This document shows positions 9,045 to 16,795 of a DNA stretch of 64,000 bases, in pieces. Each line of letters begins with the position of its first letter. The stretch's first letter is position 1. The position numbers and the translations under genes are program-made. Under the pieces are notes generated by a model. It had not been told where the DNA came from, did no database searches, and saw nothing but the letters and a program-made list of their open reading frames with translations. The stretch comes from Brassicibacter mesophilus. GTDB lineage: Bacteria; Bacillota; Clostridia; Tissierellales; Proteiniboraceae. The stretch spans positions 37,074-101,073 of the forward strand of contig NZ_JBNPXI010000018.1 in assembly GCF_050433385.1 (NCBI RefSeq), in the 5' to 3' direction.

Positions 9045-9287
9045 GATAATGTAATTTTTACTGAAGCTAAAGGAATAAATTCAGAAATTGAAGCAATGAA
9101 ACCAATAGATTTTGAGGATTCAATGTATTTTTACTATATAATCGATATTGTGTATGCTTTGCGTGACCTAGATGATTTAGACAAAGCAAACGCAAAATTA
9201 GGATTAGAGTCCTTTATAAAGAGTTACCGAACGATAAAGGAAATTAGTGATATTGAAATAGAGAGTTTTAGTAAATTTAAGACCTAG
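9045..9287 (+). pseudogene. Decayed C-terminal fragment of an APH-fold phosphotransferase
   Basis: The frame reads PIDFEDSMYFYYIIDIVYALRD, the metal-binding IDFED...Y..DIA.AL segment that follows the catalytic loop in many aminoglycoside/choline kinases. The HGDxxxxN loop and everything N-terminal are missing; a stop (TGA 9042) precedes the readable part. The frame ends at TAG 9285. It is most simply a truncated gene, a third APH-type sequence in this island. Confidence 0.5.
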
Positions 9288-9538
9288 ACTTATTAAAAAT
9301 TGTGAGAGCTTAAAAAAGAGTCTTGAACTTGAATGATAATAAGGTGTTTGAAGGCATACCATGAAAAGCATACGTAACAACAGAAGATATTAAAACAGCT
9401 ATTTGAGATTCCGGGGCTAGTGAGGTCCAAGTTTACTCAGTTAATGGTTTCGTTGTTGCTGATATAAAAAATAAGCGATAATAGTAGTATAAGAATTGTT
9501 TCATAATGCATGTAAAATATAAAAGGGAGTACAAAAAA
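9288..9538. other. Short gap with coding debris
   Basis: About 250 bases. Between about 9390 and 9480 one frame reads IKTAI, a stop, then DSGASEVQVYSVNGFVVADI to a second stop. It looks like protein sequence broken by a nonsense mutation, but I do not recognise the family. Confidence 0.3.
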
Positions 9539-10552
9539 ATGAGTAATATACAGTATAATCTGCAGTTTGAAAAATTGTGTAATATTTTGCAACTTGGTGA
9601 AATAGTAGGTGTGCCTAAAGCGATATCGGGTGGGCTTTTACACAGAATGTATGCTATTGAAACCACACAAGGAAAATATGCAATTAAAGCATTAAATCCT
9701 AAGATAATGCTTAAATCTGAAGCAATGCAGCATTTTCTAAATTCAGAGCGAATTGCCAATATTGCCTTAAATAATATACCTGCCCTTCCAGCTAAAAAAT
9801 TTAATGACACTTTCATGCAAGAAATAGACAATCAATTTTATCTTGTATTTGATTGGATAGATGGCAAAAGTCTGAAATCAAATGAAATCAATATAGTCCA
9901 TTGTGAAAAAATAGGTACTATTCTTGCGGATATACATATGATGGATTTTTCAGAACTAGGTATAATTAATGACTGGTCAGATAATGAACAGCTGATAGAT
10001 TGGAACTACTATTTGCAAAAAGGACAACAAAATAATACAATGTGGGGCAAATTGCTGCTAGAAATCATTGATAAGCTTTATGATTGGAATGAACAAGCAA
10101 ATAAATCAGCAAGACTACTTGCATCAGATATGGTTATCAGCCATAGAGATTTAGATCCTAAAAATGTTATGTGGAACCAAGACAATCCCATTATCATTGA
10201 TTGGGAGGCAGCTGGCTATATAAATCCTATGCAAGAGCTAACTGAAACAGCTTTTTACTGGTCTGAAACTGAAACTGGAAACATTGACAAAGAAAGATTT
10301 CTAGCTTTTATAGATGGATATAGAAAGACGTACGGAAAACTAAAAGCAAATTGGAAAATGGTCTTAATTAATGGTTTTTTAGGCAAATTAGGCTGGTTAG
10401 AATATAGTTTAAAACGGTCTCTATGGATTGAATGTACAGATAAAGCAGAGCAGCAGATGGGGACTGCTCAAGTAATGGAAACAATAAACGTCATTTGTCA
10501 TTATGCAAATATGATTTCTGAATTGGGAAAATGGCTAAATAATGAGATTTGA
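9539..10552 (+). CDS. APH-family phosphotransferase
   Basis: A 337-residue kinase-fold enzyme. VISHRDLDPKNVMW is a complete catalytic loop (HxDxxxxN), and PIIIDWEAAGYINP supplies the metal-binding Asp. KYAIKALNP holds the ATP-anchoring lysine and YLVFDWIDG the hinge. The IDWE form and the Trp-rich C-terminus differ from the APH(3') gene at 359, so it is a separate subfamily. Start ATG 9539 is set by AAAAGGGAG 8 bases before it; upstream in-frame codons cross that site. The substrate is unknown; antibiotic, sugar and macrolide kinases share this fold. Confidence 0.75.
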   Translation: MSNIQYNLQFEKLCNILQLGEIVGVPKAISGGLLHRMYAIETTQGKYAIKALNPKIMLKSEAMQHFLNSERIANIALNNIPALPAKKFNDTFMQEIDNQFYLVFDWIDGKSLKSNEINIVHCEKIGTILADIHMMDFSELGIINDWSDNEQLIDWNYYLQKGQQNNTMWGKLLLEIIDKLYDWNEQANKSARLLASDMVISHRDLDPKNVMWNQDNPIIIDWEAAGYINPMQELTETAFYWSETETGNIDKERFLAFIDGYRKTYGKLKANWKMVLINGFLGKLGWLEYSLKRSLWIECTDKAEQQMGTAQVMETINVICHYANMISELGKWLNNEI

Positions 10553-10635
10553 TAACAATAGAACAATAGATCAACATACATCTCTTCACTGGGGGTCGAG
10601 CATCGACCTCGAGAAATGAACGATATAAAATTGGC

Positions 10636-10666
10636 TTGACCTTAACGTTGGGTAAGACTATATACT
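10636..10666 (+). promoter_or_regulatory. MerR-type promoter with 19-bp spacer
   Basis: TTGACC (10636-10641), exactly 19 bases, then TATACT (10661-10666). The spacer carries a partial dyad (CCTTAACGTTGGGTAAG). An over-long 19-bp spacer with a central dyad is the known hallmark of promoters activated by MerR proteins through DNA untwisting. It lies 26 bases before the MerR-type gene, which suggests autoregulation. Confidence 0.7.
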
Positions 10667-10691
10667 GATTATGAGAGAAGGGGATGCATTT

Positions 10692-11645
10692 ATGTCAACA
10701 AAGATAGGAGAGATTGCTGCACAGTTCAATATTTCAAATCGGACTTTACATTACTGGGAAGATTCTGGGCTTGTAAAAAGCATTAGAATGGATAATGGAT
10801 ATCGATATTATGATGATAATAGTATTTTTAGAATTAAACAGATATTAATGCTTCGCAAACTAAGGCTACCGATTAAGTTAATACAAGAAATATTTGAATC
10901 AGATGAATTATCGTATGCTATTATAACTTTACAAAAACATTTAAGTCAAACAAGGCATGAAGTTAAAGAACTGCAGGCTTTAAGCATTGTACTAGAACAT
11001 ATTATTAAATCAGTAAAAAAACAAAACAATATAATGGAATTATTAACGACTATTGATGTATCAAACAACACAGCGATACGGGAGTTTATAAATGCGCTTC
11101 AAATCACTCTCTCAGAAAGGGATGATACTGTGTCAGGATATTCAAGTTATAGTAAAGTTGGTGATGTAAGAATTGTCAAGTTACCCCCAATGGTGTTAGC
11201 TTGTTACAGAGCTGAAAGTACTACTCCAGAGGATGATTGTGCAGAGATTGTAAACAAGTTTATTTATGATAATTCACTCCATGAAAAAAATGGATTCAGA
11301 CATTTTGGATTTAATAATCCGGAGCCACAAGATAACAATCCAGTTTATGGATATGAAATGTGGGTAGTAATACCTAATAATTTATTAGTACCAAATCCTT
11401 TTTATAGAAAAGAATATGAAGGGGGTCTGTTTGCAGCAGTTCCAACTCAATTGCCAATAATTGAAGAACGATGGCAGCAGCTCTGGGAATGGGTAAAGAA
11501 TAATCAAAAGTATGAGATTGATTGGAATCCCGCAGCAGACCGTAGGTTGCTCGAAGAATGTATAGACTATAACAGCTTTAATTCAAGTGAAACAAGAGTA
11601 GAAGATAAACAACTAGATTTATTAGCTCCTATAAAGCGAAAATAA
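10692..11645 (+). CDS. MerR-family regulator with GyrI-like effector domain
   Basis: A 317-residue transcription factor. Residues 1-70 are the MerR winged helix (IGEIAAQFNISNRTLHYWED, then NGYRYYDD); residues of about 75-125 form the dimerising coiled coil. The C-terminal 160 residues (from VRIVKLPPMVLACYRAE to EERWQQLWEWV) look like the GyrI/SoxR-effector drug-binding fold of BmrR and Rob. Such proteins sense cationic drugs. The start is ATG 10692 behind GAGAAGGGG; ATG 10671 lies upstream of that site. Its own promoter has the MerR 19-bp spacer. No efflux gene is adjacent, so the regulon is unknown. Confidence 0.82.
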   Translation: MSTKIGEIAAQFNISNRTLHYWEDSGLVKSIRMDNGYRYYDDNSIFRIKQILMLRKLRLPIKLIQEIFESDELSYAIITLQKHLSQTRHEVKELQALSIVLEHIIKSVKKQNNIMELLTTIDVSNNTAIREFINALQITLSERDDTVSGYSSYSKVGDVRIVKLPPMVLACYRAESTTPEDDCAEIVNKFIYDNSLHEKNGFRHFGFNNPEPQDNNPVYGYEMWVVIPNNLLVPNPFYRKEYEGGLFAAVPTQLPIIEERWQQLWEWVKNNQKYEIDWNPAADRRLLEECIDYNSFNSSETRVEDKQLDLLAPIKRK

Positions 11646-11726
11646 AATATTGTAGCACTTCAAAATATCTATATTAAGTGTGTTAAAGAAAACAGATATA
11701 GTCTACTTAACAAAGGGAGGAGAACT

Positions 11727-12188
11727 ATGGGAAAAACAGCTAGCCAAATTCAAAAAGAAAGAATTAAAGAAATCGAAGAAAAGGCTTCTCAATTATTAGA
11801 AAAGTGTACGGTTGTAACACTTGCTTCTGTTAATGAAAAAGGATATCCACGTATATGTGCTATAACAAAAATAAGAAATAATGGATTTTCCGAAATTTAT
11901 TTTATGACGTCAAAAAGGTCTCATCTAAATGGGAAATCGACTCATTTTGAAAATAATACTAAAGCAAGTGTTTGTTATTATCTTGGTGGTGACAGCGTCA
12001 CACTAATTGGTGATATTGAAATAGTAACTGACATGGATGAGAAAAGAAAATTTGATGATGATTGCGATCGAAATTTCTTCAAGAAAGGGATTGAAGATCC
12101 TAAATGTTACTTATTAAGGTTTAGAGCCATTGAGGCAACATTTTGGATTGAAGGCAAATTTAGAACTTGCAAGTATAAAGCTCACTAA
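11727..12188 (+). CDS. Pyridoxamine-5'-phosphate-oxidase-like flavin protein
   Basis: A 153-residue split-barrel flavoprotein. CTVVTLASVNEKGYPRICAI and FSEIYFMTSKRSHL are the strands that bind FMN in the PNPOx-like/general-stress-protein-26 family, and SVTLIGDIEIVTD is the third typical strand. Such small proteins reduce or bind flavin or F420-like cofactors rather than making pyridoxal phosphate. Start ATG 11727 has AAAGGGAGGAG upstream. It lies 81 bases after the MerR gene and could be one of its targets. Confidence 0.75.
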   Translation: MGKTASQIQKERIKEIEEKASQLLEKCTVVTLASVNEKGYPRICAITKIRNNGFSEIYFMTSKRSHLNGKSTHFENNTKASVCYYLGGDSVTLIGDIEIVTDMDEKRKFDDDCDRNFFKKGIEDPKCYLLRFRAIEATFWIEGKFRTCKYKAH

Positions 12189-12700
12189 TATTAAGAAGTG
12201 ATATTCATATTATGCAAAAGATTATAGATATAAAAGAAGTTACTAATTTATTCAATAAGGTGATTTGAAAATATTTGTTAAAACTGTGAATACTGGAATC
12301 GTTAAAAAATAATAAGATTAGTACAGTCTTTGAGAGTGTAAAATTACATTGTTCAAAGACTTTTTTATATGGCAGATTTAAATGCAGTCATCTAGAAGGT
12401 ATTTGGAAAATACTGTTGAATATTATATTGATAGGAAAAGATGTAAAGGCAAGTCTATTTAGGAGATACGAAATAAAGATAGAGGAAAGAAAGGAACAAT
12501 TATGTATTTTTCTAACAATAAAGACTTGAAGAAATCCACGTGGTGATACAGTAATTTGATTTTACATCGTCTTAGGAAACAGCACTTTTTATAGGTGATA
12601 AAGCTATGGACAAAAGAGTTCAAAGATAAATTGGGAACGACTAGAAATAGAGTAAGGTGGCATTTATAGAAAGTTAGTAATTTAGTGGAGTGTGAATAAT
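12189..12700. other. Gene-poor gap
   Basis: About 510 bases. The only solid element is the terminator at 12325-12366. A short frame beginning MQKIIDIKEV near 12212 ends after 16 codons and is not supported. No gene is seen on either strand. Confidence 0.5.
12325..12366 (+). terminator. Rho-independent terminator
   Basis: AGTCTTTGA (12325-12333) pairs perfectly with TCAAAGACT (12353-12361), and TTTTTT follows. Inside the loop TGTAA/TTACA can extend the hairpin. It ends the transcript from 11727 or from 10692. Confidence 0.75.
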
Positions 12701-14221
12701 ATGAGAACTAAAAATGTAGGTTCATTAAATCTTATTAATAGACTATGGGTTAGAGTACTAGTTGTACTAATAATCTCTTTTGTACTGGTAATATCTCTTT
12801 TAAAAAATCATATAACAGAGAATGTTAAGAAATATGCTTCTTTAGAAGAGTTCACTACCTATCTTGATGAACGTATTCCTACTTTGATGAAAGATTATGG
12901 TATTCCAGGAGTCAATATTGCTCTTATTCAAAAGGGTGAAACCATGTGGTCTAAGGCTTATGGCTATGCTGATCTTGAAGAAGGGCGAAAGATGACCACT
13001 GATACTTATTGTCGGGTAGAGTCTATTTCTAAGTCGGTAACTGTTTGGGGAGTAATGAAGTTAGTTGAACAGGGTAAGATAGGTTTAGATGACCCAGTGG
13101 AGAAACACATAAGAAACTGGGAATTCCCAGAAACTGAATTTTCAGAGGAAAATATAACAGTAAGGCAGTTGCTTATTCATACCGCAGGTATGCCTTTAGG
13201 GGATATTTTTGAACGTTATTCTCCAAAGGGAAAAGTACCTTCTTTAGAAGAAAGTTTATCTGAAGAAGCTATTCTTGTACAAGAACCTGGTTTATCATTT
13301 TCATATTCAAATACGGGATATAATTTACTTGAGTTACTGATAGAAGAGGTTACAGGTCGTGATTTTGCAGAATACATGGAAGAAGAGGTTTTTATACCAC
13401 TTGGGATGCACAAATCTAGTTTTACTTGGAATGAAGAATTGAAACCTGAAGTACCAGTTGGTTATGATTTAAAAGGTAATCCTATACAGGTATATGTTTA
13501 CCCTGAAAAAGCTTCCGGAGGGCTTTTTGCATGTGTAGAGGATATAGCTACTTTTGTTAGTGCCGGAATGTCAAACTATTTTTATACAGATCATGAGGTG
13601 CTTACTTCTCAAAATATAAATAAACTCTACACTCCAATGGTCAAAAAAATTGGTGGCTATGGTCTTGCCTTTGATTCATATGGACTAGGGTATTACATTG
13701 AGACTCTATCTAATGGTAAGCAAGCAGTTGCTAATGGGGGTCAGGGCGGGGGCGTAATGACTCATTTTCACGCTGTTCCTGAAACAGGTGATGGTATTGC
13801 TATTTTGACTAATAGCCAGCGAAGTTGGCCATTTTTTGCTTATATATTAAATGATTGGGCGAAATGGAATGGGTTTTCTTCAGTTGGAATGAGTAAAATT
13901 ATTTGGGGACAAAAGGTACTATGGACTTTGATAGGCATAATTTTGTTTATTGTATTGTGGCAGCTTTGGAGATTAGTACAGGGTCTTATTTCTGACAGAC
14001 GTAAGTTTGCACCACTATCGAAGAAGTCTCGTTTCTTACATATATTGCAAAGTAGTTTATCTATTATCCTGGTGTCAGTTCTTTTATGGTGTATTAGTCA
14101 AGATTATCTATTTATATCTTCAGTATTTCCAATAGCTTATAAATGGCTTGGACTTTCAGTTTTTGTTTTTGCCTTGACTTTATTATTTTCAGCATTGTTT
14201 CCCTACACAGAGGTAAAATAA
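12701..14221 (+). CDS. Beta-lactamase/PBP-fold serine hydrolase with membrane segments
   Basis: A 506-residue class C beta-lactamase-family (Pfam Beta-lactamase) protein. An N-terminal membrane anchor spans about 18-35. The catalytic SxxK is S108-I-S-K111 and YSN is 202-204; NGGQGGGVMTHF stands where the third motif is expected. The last 100 residues contain about three further transmembrane helices, as in the ABC-linked and stand-alone esterase/PBP4*-like proteins of Firmicutes. The catalytic domain would face outside. A role in peptide or ester hydrolysis is more likely than true beta-lactam resistance. The start is ATG 12701, 10 bases after GTGGAG; GTG 12692 is too close to that site. Confidence 0.78.
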   Translation: MRTKNVGSLNLINRLWVRVLVVLIISFVLVISLLKNHITENVKKYASLEEFTTYLDERIPTLMKDYGIPGVNIALIQKGETMWSKAYGYADLEEGRKMTTDTYCRVESISKSVTVWGVMKLVEQGKIGLDDPVEKHIRNWEFPETEFSEENITVRQLLIHTAGMPLGDIFERYSPKGKVPSLEESLSEEAILVQEPGLSFSYSNTGYNLLELLIEEVTGRDFAEYMEEEVFIPLGMHKSSFTWNEELKPEVPVGYDLKGNPIQVYVYPEKASGGLFACVEDIATFVSAGMSNYFYTDHEVLTSQNINKLYTPMVKKIGGYGLAFDSYGLGYYIETLSNGKQAVANGGQGGGVMTHFHAVPETGDGIAILTNSQRSWPFFAYILNDWAKWNGFSSVGMSKIIWGQKVLWTLIGIILFIVLWQLWRLVQGLISDRRKFAPLSKKSRFLHILQSSLSIILVSVLLWCISQDYLFISSVFPIAYKWLGLSVFVFALTLLFSALFPYTEVK

Positions 14222-14339
14222 AGATAACTGATGACTTCATATAACAGAAGATTAGGTGTATCTCAATTGAGTAAGGTCGACTCATGTGGAACAATTATTA
14301 TAGCTTTATTATATTTCTAACTGTATAATAAATGGATAG

Positions 14340-14558
14340 AACTATATAGCTGATATTGATGTCAAGCCGGTATTTCAGAATAAGGGATATGGAACTTATA
14401 TATTAGCACACTGTATTATAAATATGATTGAAAGCAAATCGATTAAAAATGTAAGACTTCGAGTTGTTAAATCAAATATTGATGCCAGAATATTATATGA
14501 AAAGAATAATTTTGTTGAGGTTGCCAGTTTTGCAGAACATACCTATGGACAAGACTAA
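14340..14558 (+). pseudogene. C-terminal remnant of a GNAT acetyltransferase
   Basis: After an in-frame TAG at 14337 the frame reads ADIDVKPVFQNKGYGTYIL, the acetyl-CoA-binding segment of GNAT enzymes. It then reads LRVVKSNIDARILYEKNNF, the usual C-terminal element, and ends at TAA 14556. The N-terminal half is missing and no start or ribosome site is present. It lies between the serine hydrolase and the TmrB-like gene. Confidence 0.65.
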
Positions 14559-14598
14559 TTTTAAGAGCTAGTAAAGACAGAATTTTGGGGGGTACTGA

Positions 14599-15273
14599 AT
14601 GATAATTTGGGTTAATGGAGCATTCGGAAGTGGAAAAACGCATACTACACATGAACTGATGAGACGAATTCCAAATTCATACGTCTATGATCCTGAAGAG
14701 GTTGGATTTTTTATTCGAGATAACATTCCTTCTAAATTAAAGTTAAGTGATTTTCAAGATTTTCCTATGTGGAGGGAATTTAATTATAAAATGCTTGAAT
14801 ATATCGGTAGAGAGCACGACGGGATTGTAATAGTTCCTATGACAATTACTGATAAGGCTTACTTCGATGAAGTAATTGGAAAACTAAAGCGTAAAGGGAT
14901 TAATATTAAGCATTTCTCATTATTGGCTAGCAAAGAAACTTTGTTGAAGAGATTGAAGAAAAGAGGGGATGGAAGGGATTCATGGGCAGCTCAACAAATA
15001 GAGAGATGTATTAATAGTTTAAGTGATGATTTGTTTGAAGAACATATCATTACTGATAGCATGACTATAGATGAAGTTGTTGAACATATAGCTGCTGCTT
15101 GTGGTATTGATTTAGTACCTGATAATAGAAACTGGATGATGAGGAAGGTTGATAGATTTAGATATGGTGTAAGCACATTAGATTATTTAAGTGATATATT
15201 ATATTTCTTCAGACAAAAGAGAATGCTTACAAAGTGGTTTTTAGGGATTTATAATAAACCACATAGGAATTAA
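14599..15273 (+). CDS. TmrB-like ATP-binding protein (tunicamycin-resistance family)
   Basis: A 224-residue P-loop protein. IIWVNGAFGSGKTHTTHELM contains the Walker A motif, and PNSYVYDPEEVGFFIRDNIP is a segment typical of the TmrB/YokD-type ATPases near tunicamycin resistance determinants. In B. subtilis TmrB is a membrane-associated protein thought to bind tunicamycin. The C-terminal 60 residues include a hydrophobic, basic stretch (YLSDILYFFRQKRMLTKW) that could touch the membrane. Start ATG 14599 follows GGGGGG. It probably shares a transcript with the small membrane protein 17 bases downstream. Confidence 0.7.
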   Translation: MIIWVNGAFGSGKTHTTHELMRRIPNSYVYDPEEVGFFIRDNIPSKLKLSDFQDFPMWREFNYKMLEYIGREHDGIVIVPMTITDKAYFDEVIGKLKRKGINIKHFSLLASKETLLKRLKKRGDGRDSWAAQQIERCINSLSDDLFEEHIITDSMTIDEVVEHIAAACGIDLVPDNRNWMMRKVDRFRYGVSTLDYLSDILYFFRQKRMLTKWFLGIYNKPHRN

Positions 15274-15290
15274 GGGGAGAGTATGAGGTT

Positions 15291-15671
15291 ATGGGAATTT
15301 TAAAACGACTAAATGATGACCTGTTTCAAAATATGAAGAAAGAAATCATCTTTGGATTTTTACAGATTTTTTATGGATTTATGTTAATACCTGTAACGCT
15401 TTTCCTGATCATTTCAGATACCCATAACTCAAATTATATTTACTTAAGTGCAGTTGTTCTTTGGGCTTATATCTTAGGTTTTTTGATAATCTTAGGTTTT
15501 CTGAAAAAATACGTGGCTTATGTCTACTATTTTTTCTCGCTCAAGAAGAAGTATTTAGATTCAGTAGAGAAATTCAAAAGTAAAAAAGCATACAAAATAG
15601 TTTTCGTTTTATTGATTATCTGCTGGATATATTTTTTTATTAAATTGCTAAGTAATAACTTTCAGTTATAA
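15291..15671 (+). CDS. Small integral membrane protein of unknown function
   Basis: A 126-residue protein with about three transmembrane helices (near 18-42, 50-70 and 102-120) and a basic cytoplasmic loop (LKKKYLDSVEKFKSKKAYK). No family is recognised. It starts at ATG 15291, about 10 bases after AAGGGGAGAG, only 17 bases after the TmrB-like gene, so the two are likely cotranscribed. Confidence 0.55.
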   Translation: MGILKRLNDDLFQNMKKEIIFGFLQIFYGFMLIPVTLFLIISDTHNSNYIYLSAVVLWAYILGFLIILGFLKKYVAYVYYFFSLKKKYLDSVEKFKSKKAYKIVFVLLIICWIYFFIKLLSNNFQL

Positions 15672-15749
15672 GTTATTAGACTCTAAGAATAAAATTGCAG
15701 GTGTTCAATAAATAGATACAAAAGGTACTTATGCTTTATGAGGTAAAAA

Positions 15750-15818
15750 ATGAGAAGCCAAGGAGAAATGTTTGATTTAATATTCGGCATAGCCAAGGAT
15801 GGCGAACCTATTCAATAG
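15750..15818 (+). pseudogene. N-terminal scrap resembling AadE
   Basis: A 22-codon frame reads MRSQGEMFDLIFGIAKDGEP and then stops. It aligns without gaps with the first 20 residues of the intact AadE-like gene at 1243 (MRSEQEMINLILKVAKEEER). The shared M-R-S-x2-E-M-x2-L-I-x2-x-A-K pattern is unlikely to be chance. The GSR/DYD catalytic part is absent, so this is read as a truncated copy. Confidence 0.4.
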
Positions 15819-15831
15819 GGGTGATTATTGT

Positions 15832-16524
15832 ATGGAAGATAAGAACGAAGAATTCTTAGGAACGTCAAAATTCAGTGAAAGTGAAAACTATTATTTTCAC
15901 CTCAATTATAAATTAAGCAGAAGGAATAGAATGTTAATCATAGCATTAATATTATTAATTTCGATTAATGTTTATTTAGCATCTGGACTTGTTAAAAGAA
16001 ATAAAGTAATAGATGCTTACTTTCATAATATCGTTTCACTATCAAAGCATCATATAGCTGGCGCACATACTAATATGAAAGTAGTTGAACGATCGGATGA
16101 TATTAATTCAAAGATAAGATTTCTAATTAAAACCGAAGAAAACTTGGATGCAGCTAGGTCTTGTATAAGATCTTATTCTATATACTATAATTTTAAATCA
16201 ACAAGCAATGATTACTATATAGGAAATGGATATGCGAGTAGTTTTTTTGAGGCGTATATACGTGTTTTACAAGAATGGACTATAGCATTTCAAAGAAGTG
16301 ATAAGAATAATATACCTAGTGAAGAAGAAATTAAAGACTATATCAGTGATTTGACGGCTATAGCAAATGAATTTTCTGTTTATGCAAATATGGACTACGA
16401 TGATATAATACAAATCGAAGATTTAGACTATGAAGAATTACATAGTCTATTTACTAAGTTGGCTAAAGAAACAAGAACTGAAAAGGTTAAAAATGAACTA
16501 AAATCTTTATATTTTCATGATTAG
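15832..16524 (+). CDS. Uncharacterised single-pass membrane protein
   Basis: A 230-residue protein with one clear transmembrane helix near residues 38-57 (MLIIALILLISINVYLASG), a short cytoplasmic N-terminus and a larger, mostly helical outside domain without cysteines. No family is recognised. The start is ATG 15832, behind AGGGGTGA. It is the last gene of the accessory island before the conserved backbone. Confidence 0.55.
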   Translation: MEDKNEEFLGTSKFSESENYYFHLNYKLSRRNRMLIIALILLISINVYLASGLVKRNKVIDAYFHNIVSLSKHHIAGAHTNMKVVERSDDINSKIRFLIKTEENLDAARSCIRSYSIYYNFKSTSNDYYIGNGYASSFFEAYIRVLQEWTIAFQRSDKNNIPSEEEIKDYISDLTAIANEFSVYANMDYDDIIQIEDLDYEELHSLFTKLAKETRTEKVKNELKSLYFHD

Positions 16525-16795
16525 CTTTTTATATGAAATTAAAATTTCATCAATAAGTATATATAAAATATATAGGAACAAGTTATTTTTTTACATTAAT
16601 ATTGTCGAAATAGATAGAAAATTATTGAAAACAATAAATAAATAAGGTACAATGTATACATATGAATAGTTCGTTTGCTCTTACCTTGAAAAAAAGAACC
16701 TTTATTTAAACACAGATAGTTTAGATAAAGGTTTTGCTATGCCGTATTACAGGTGGGACATTGTTAAAAAATTATCTTTGTGTGGAGGGTGTTTA
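16525..16795. other. Boundary gap between accessory island and backbone
   Basis: About 270 bases of very AT-rich DNA, without a coding frame I can support, leading into the hairpin at 16697-16735 and the ClC gene. No attachment-site repeat was recognised here. Confidence 0.4.
16697..16735 (+). promoter_or_regulatory. Long hairpin in the ClC leader
   Basis: A 15-bp stem (16697-16711 with 16719-16733, one G-U pair) closes a 7-base loop and is followed by a TTTT stretch. It lies about 60 bases before the ClC start. It could be a terminator of upstream transcription or an attenuator in the leader. I did not find the conserved core of the fluoride riboswitch. Confidence 0.45.

Noticed and set aside
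16560..16795. Fluoride riboswitch before the ClC gene
   Set aside because: The conserved crcB-motif pseudoknot sequence was not found; only a simple hairpin is present.
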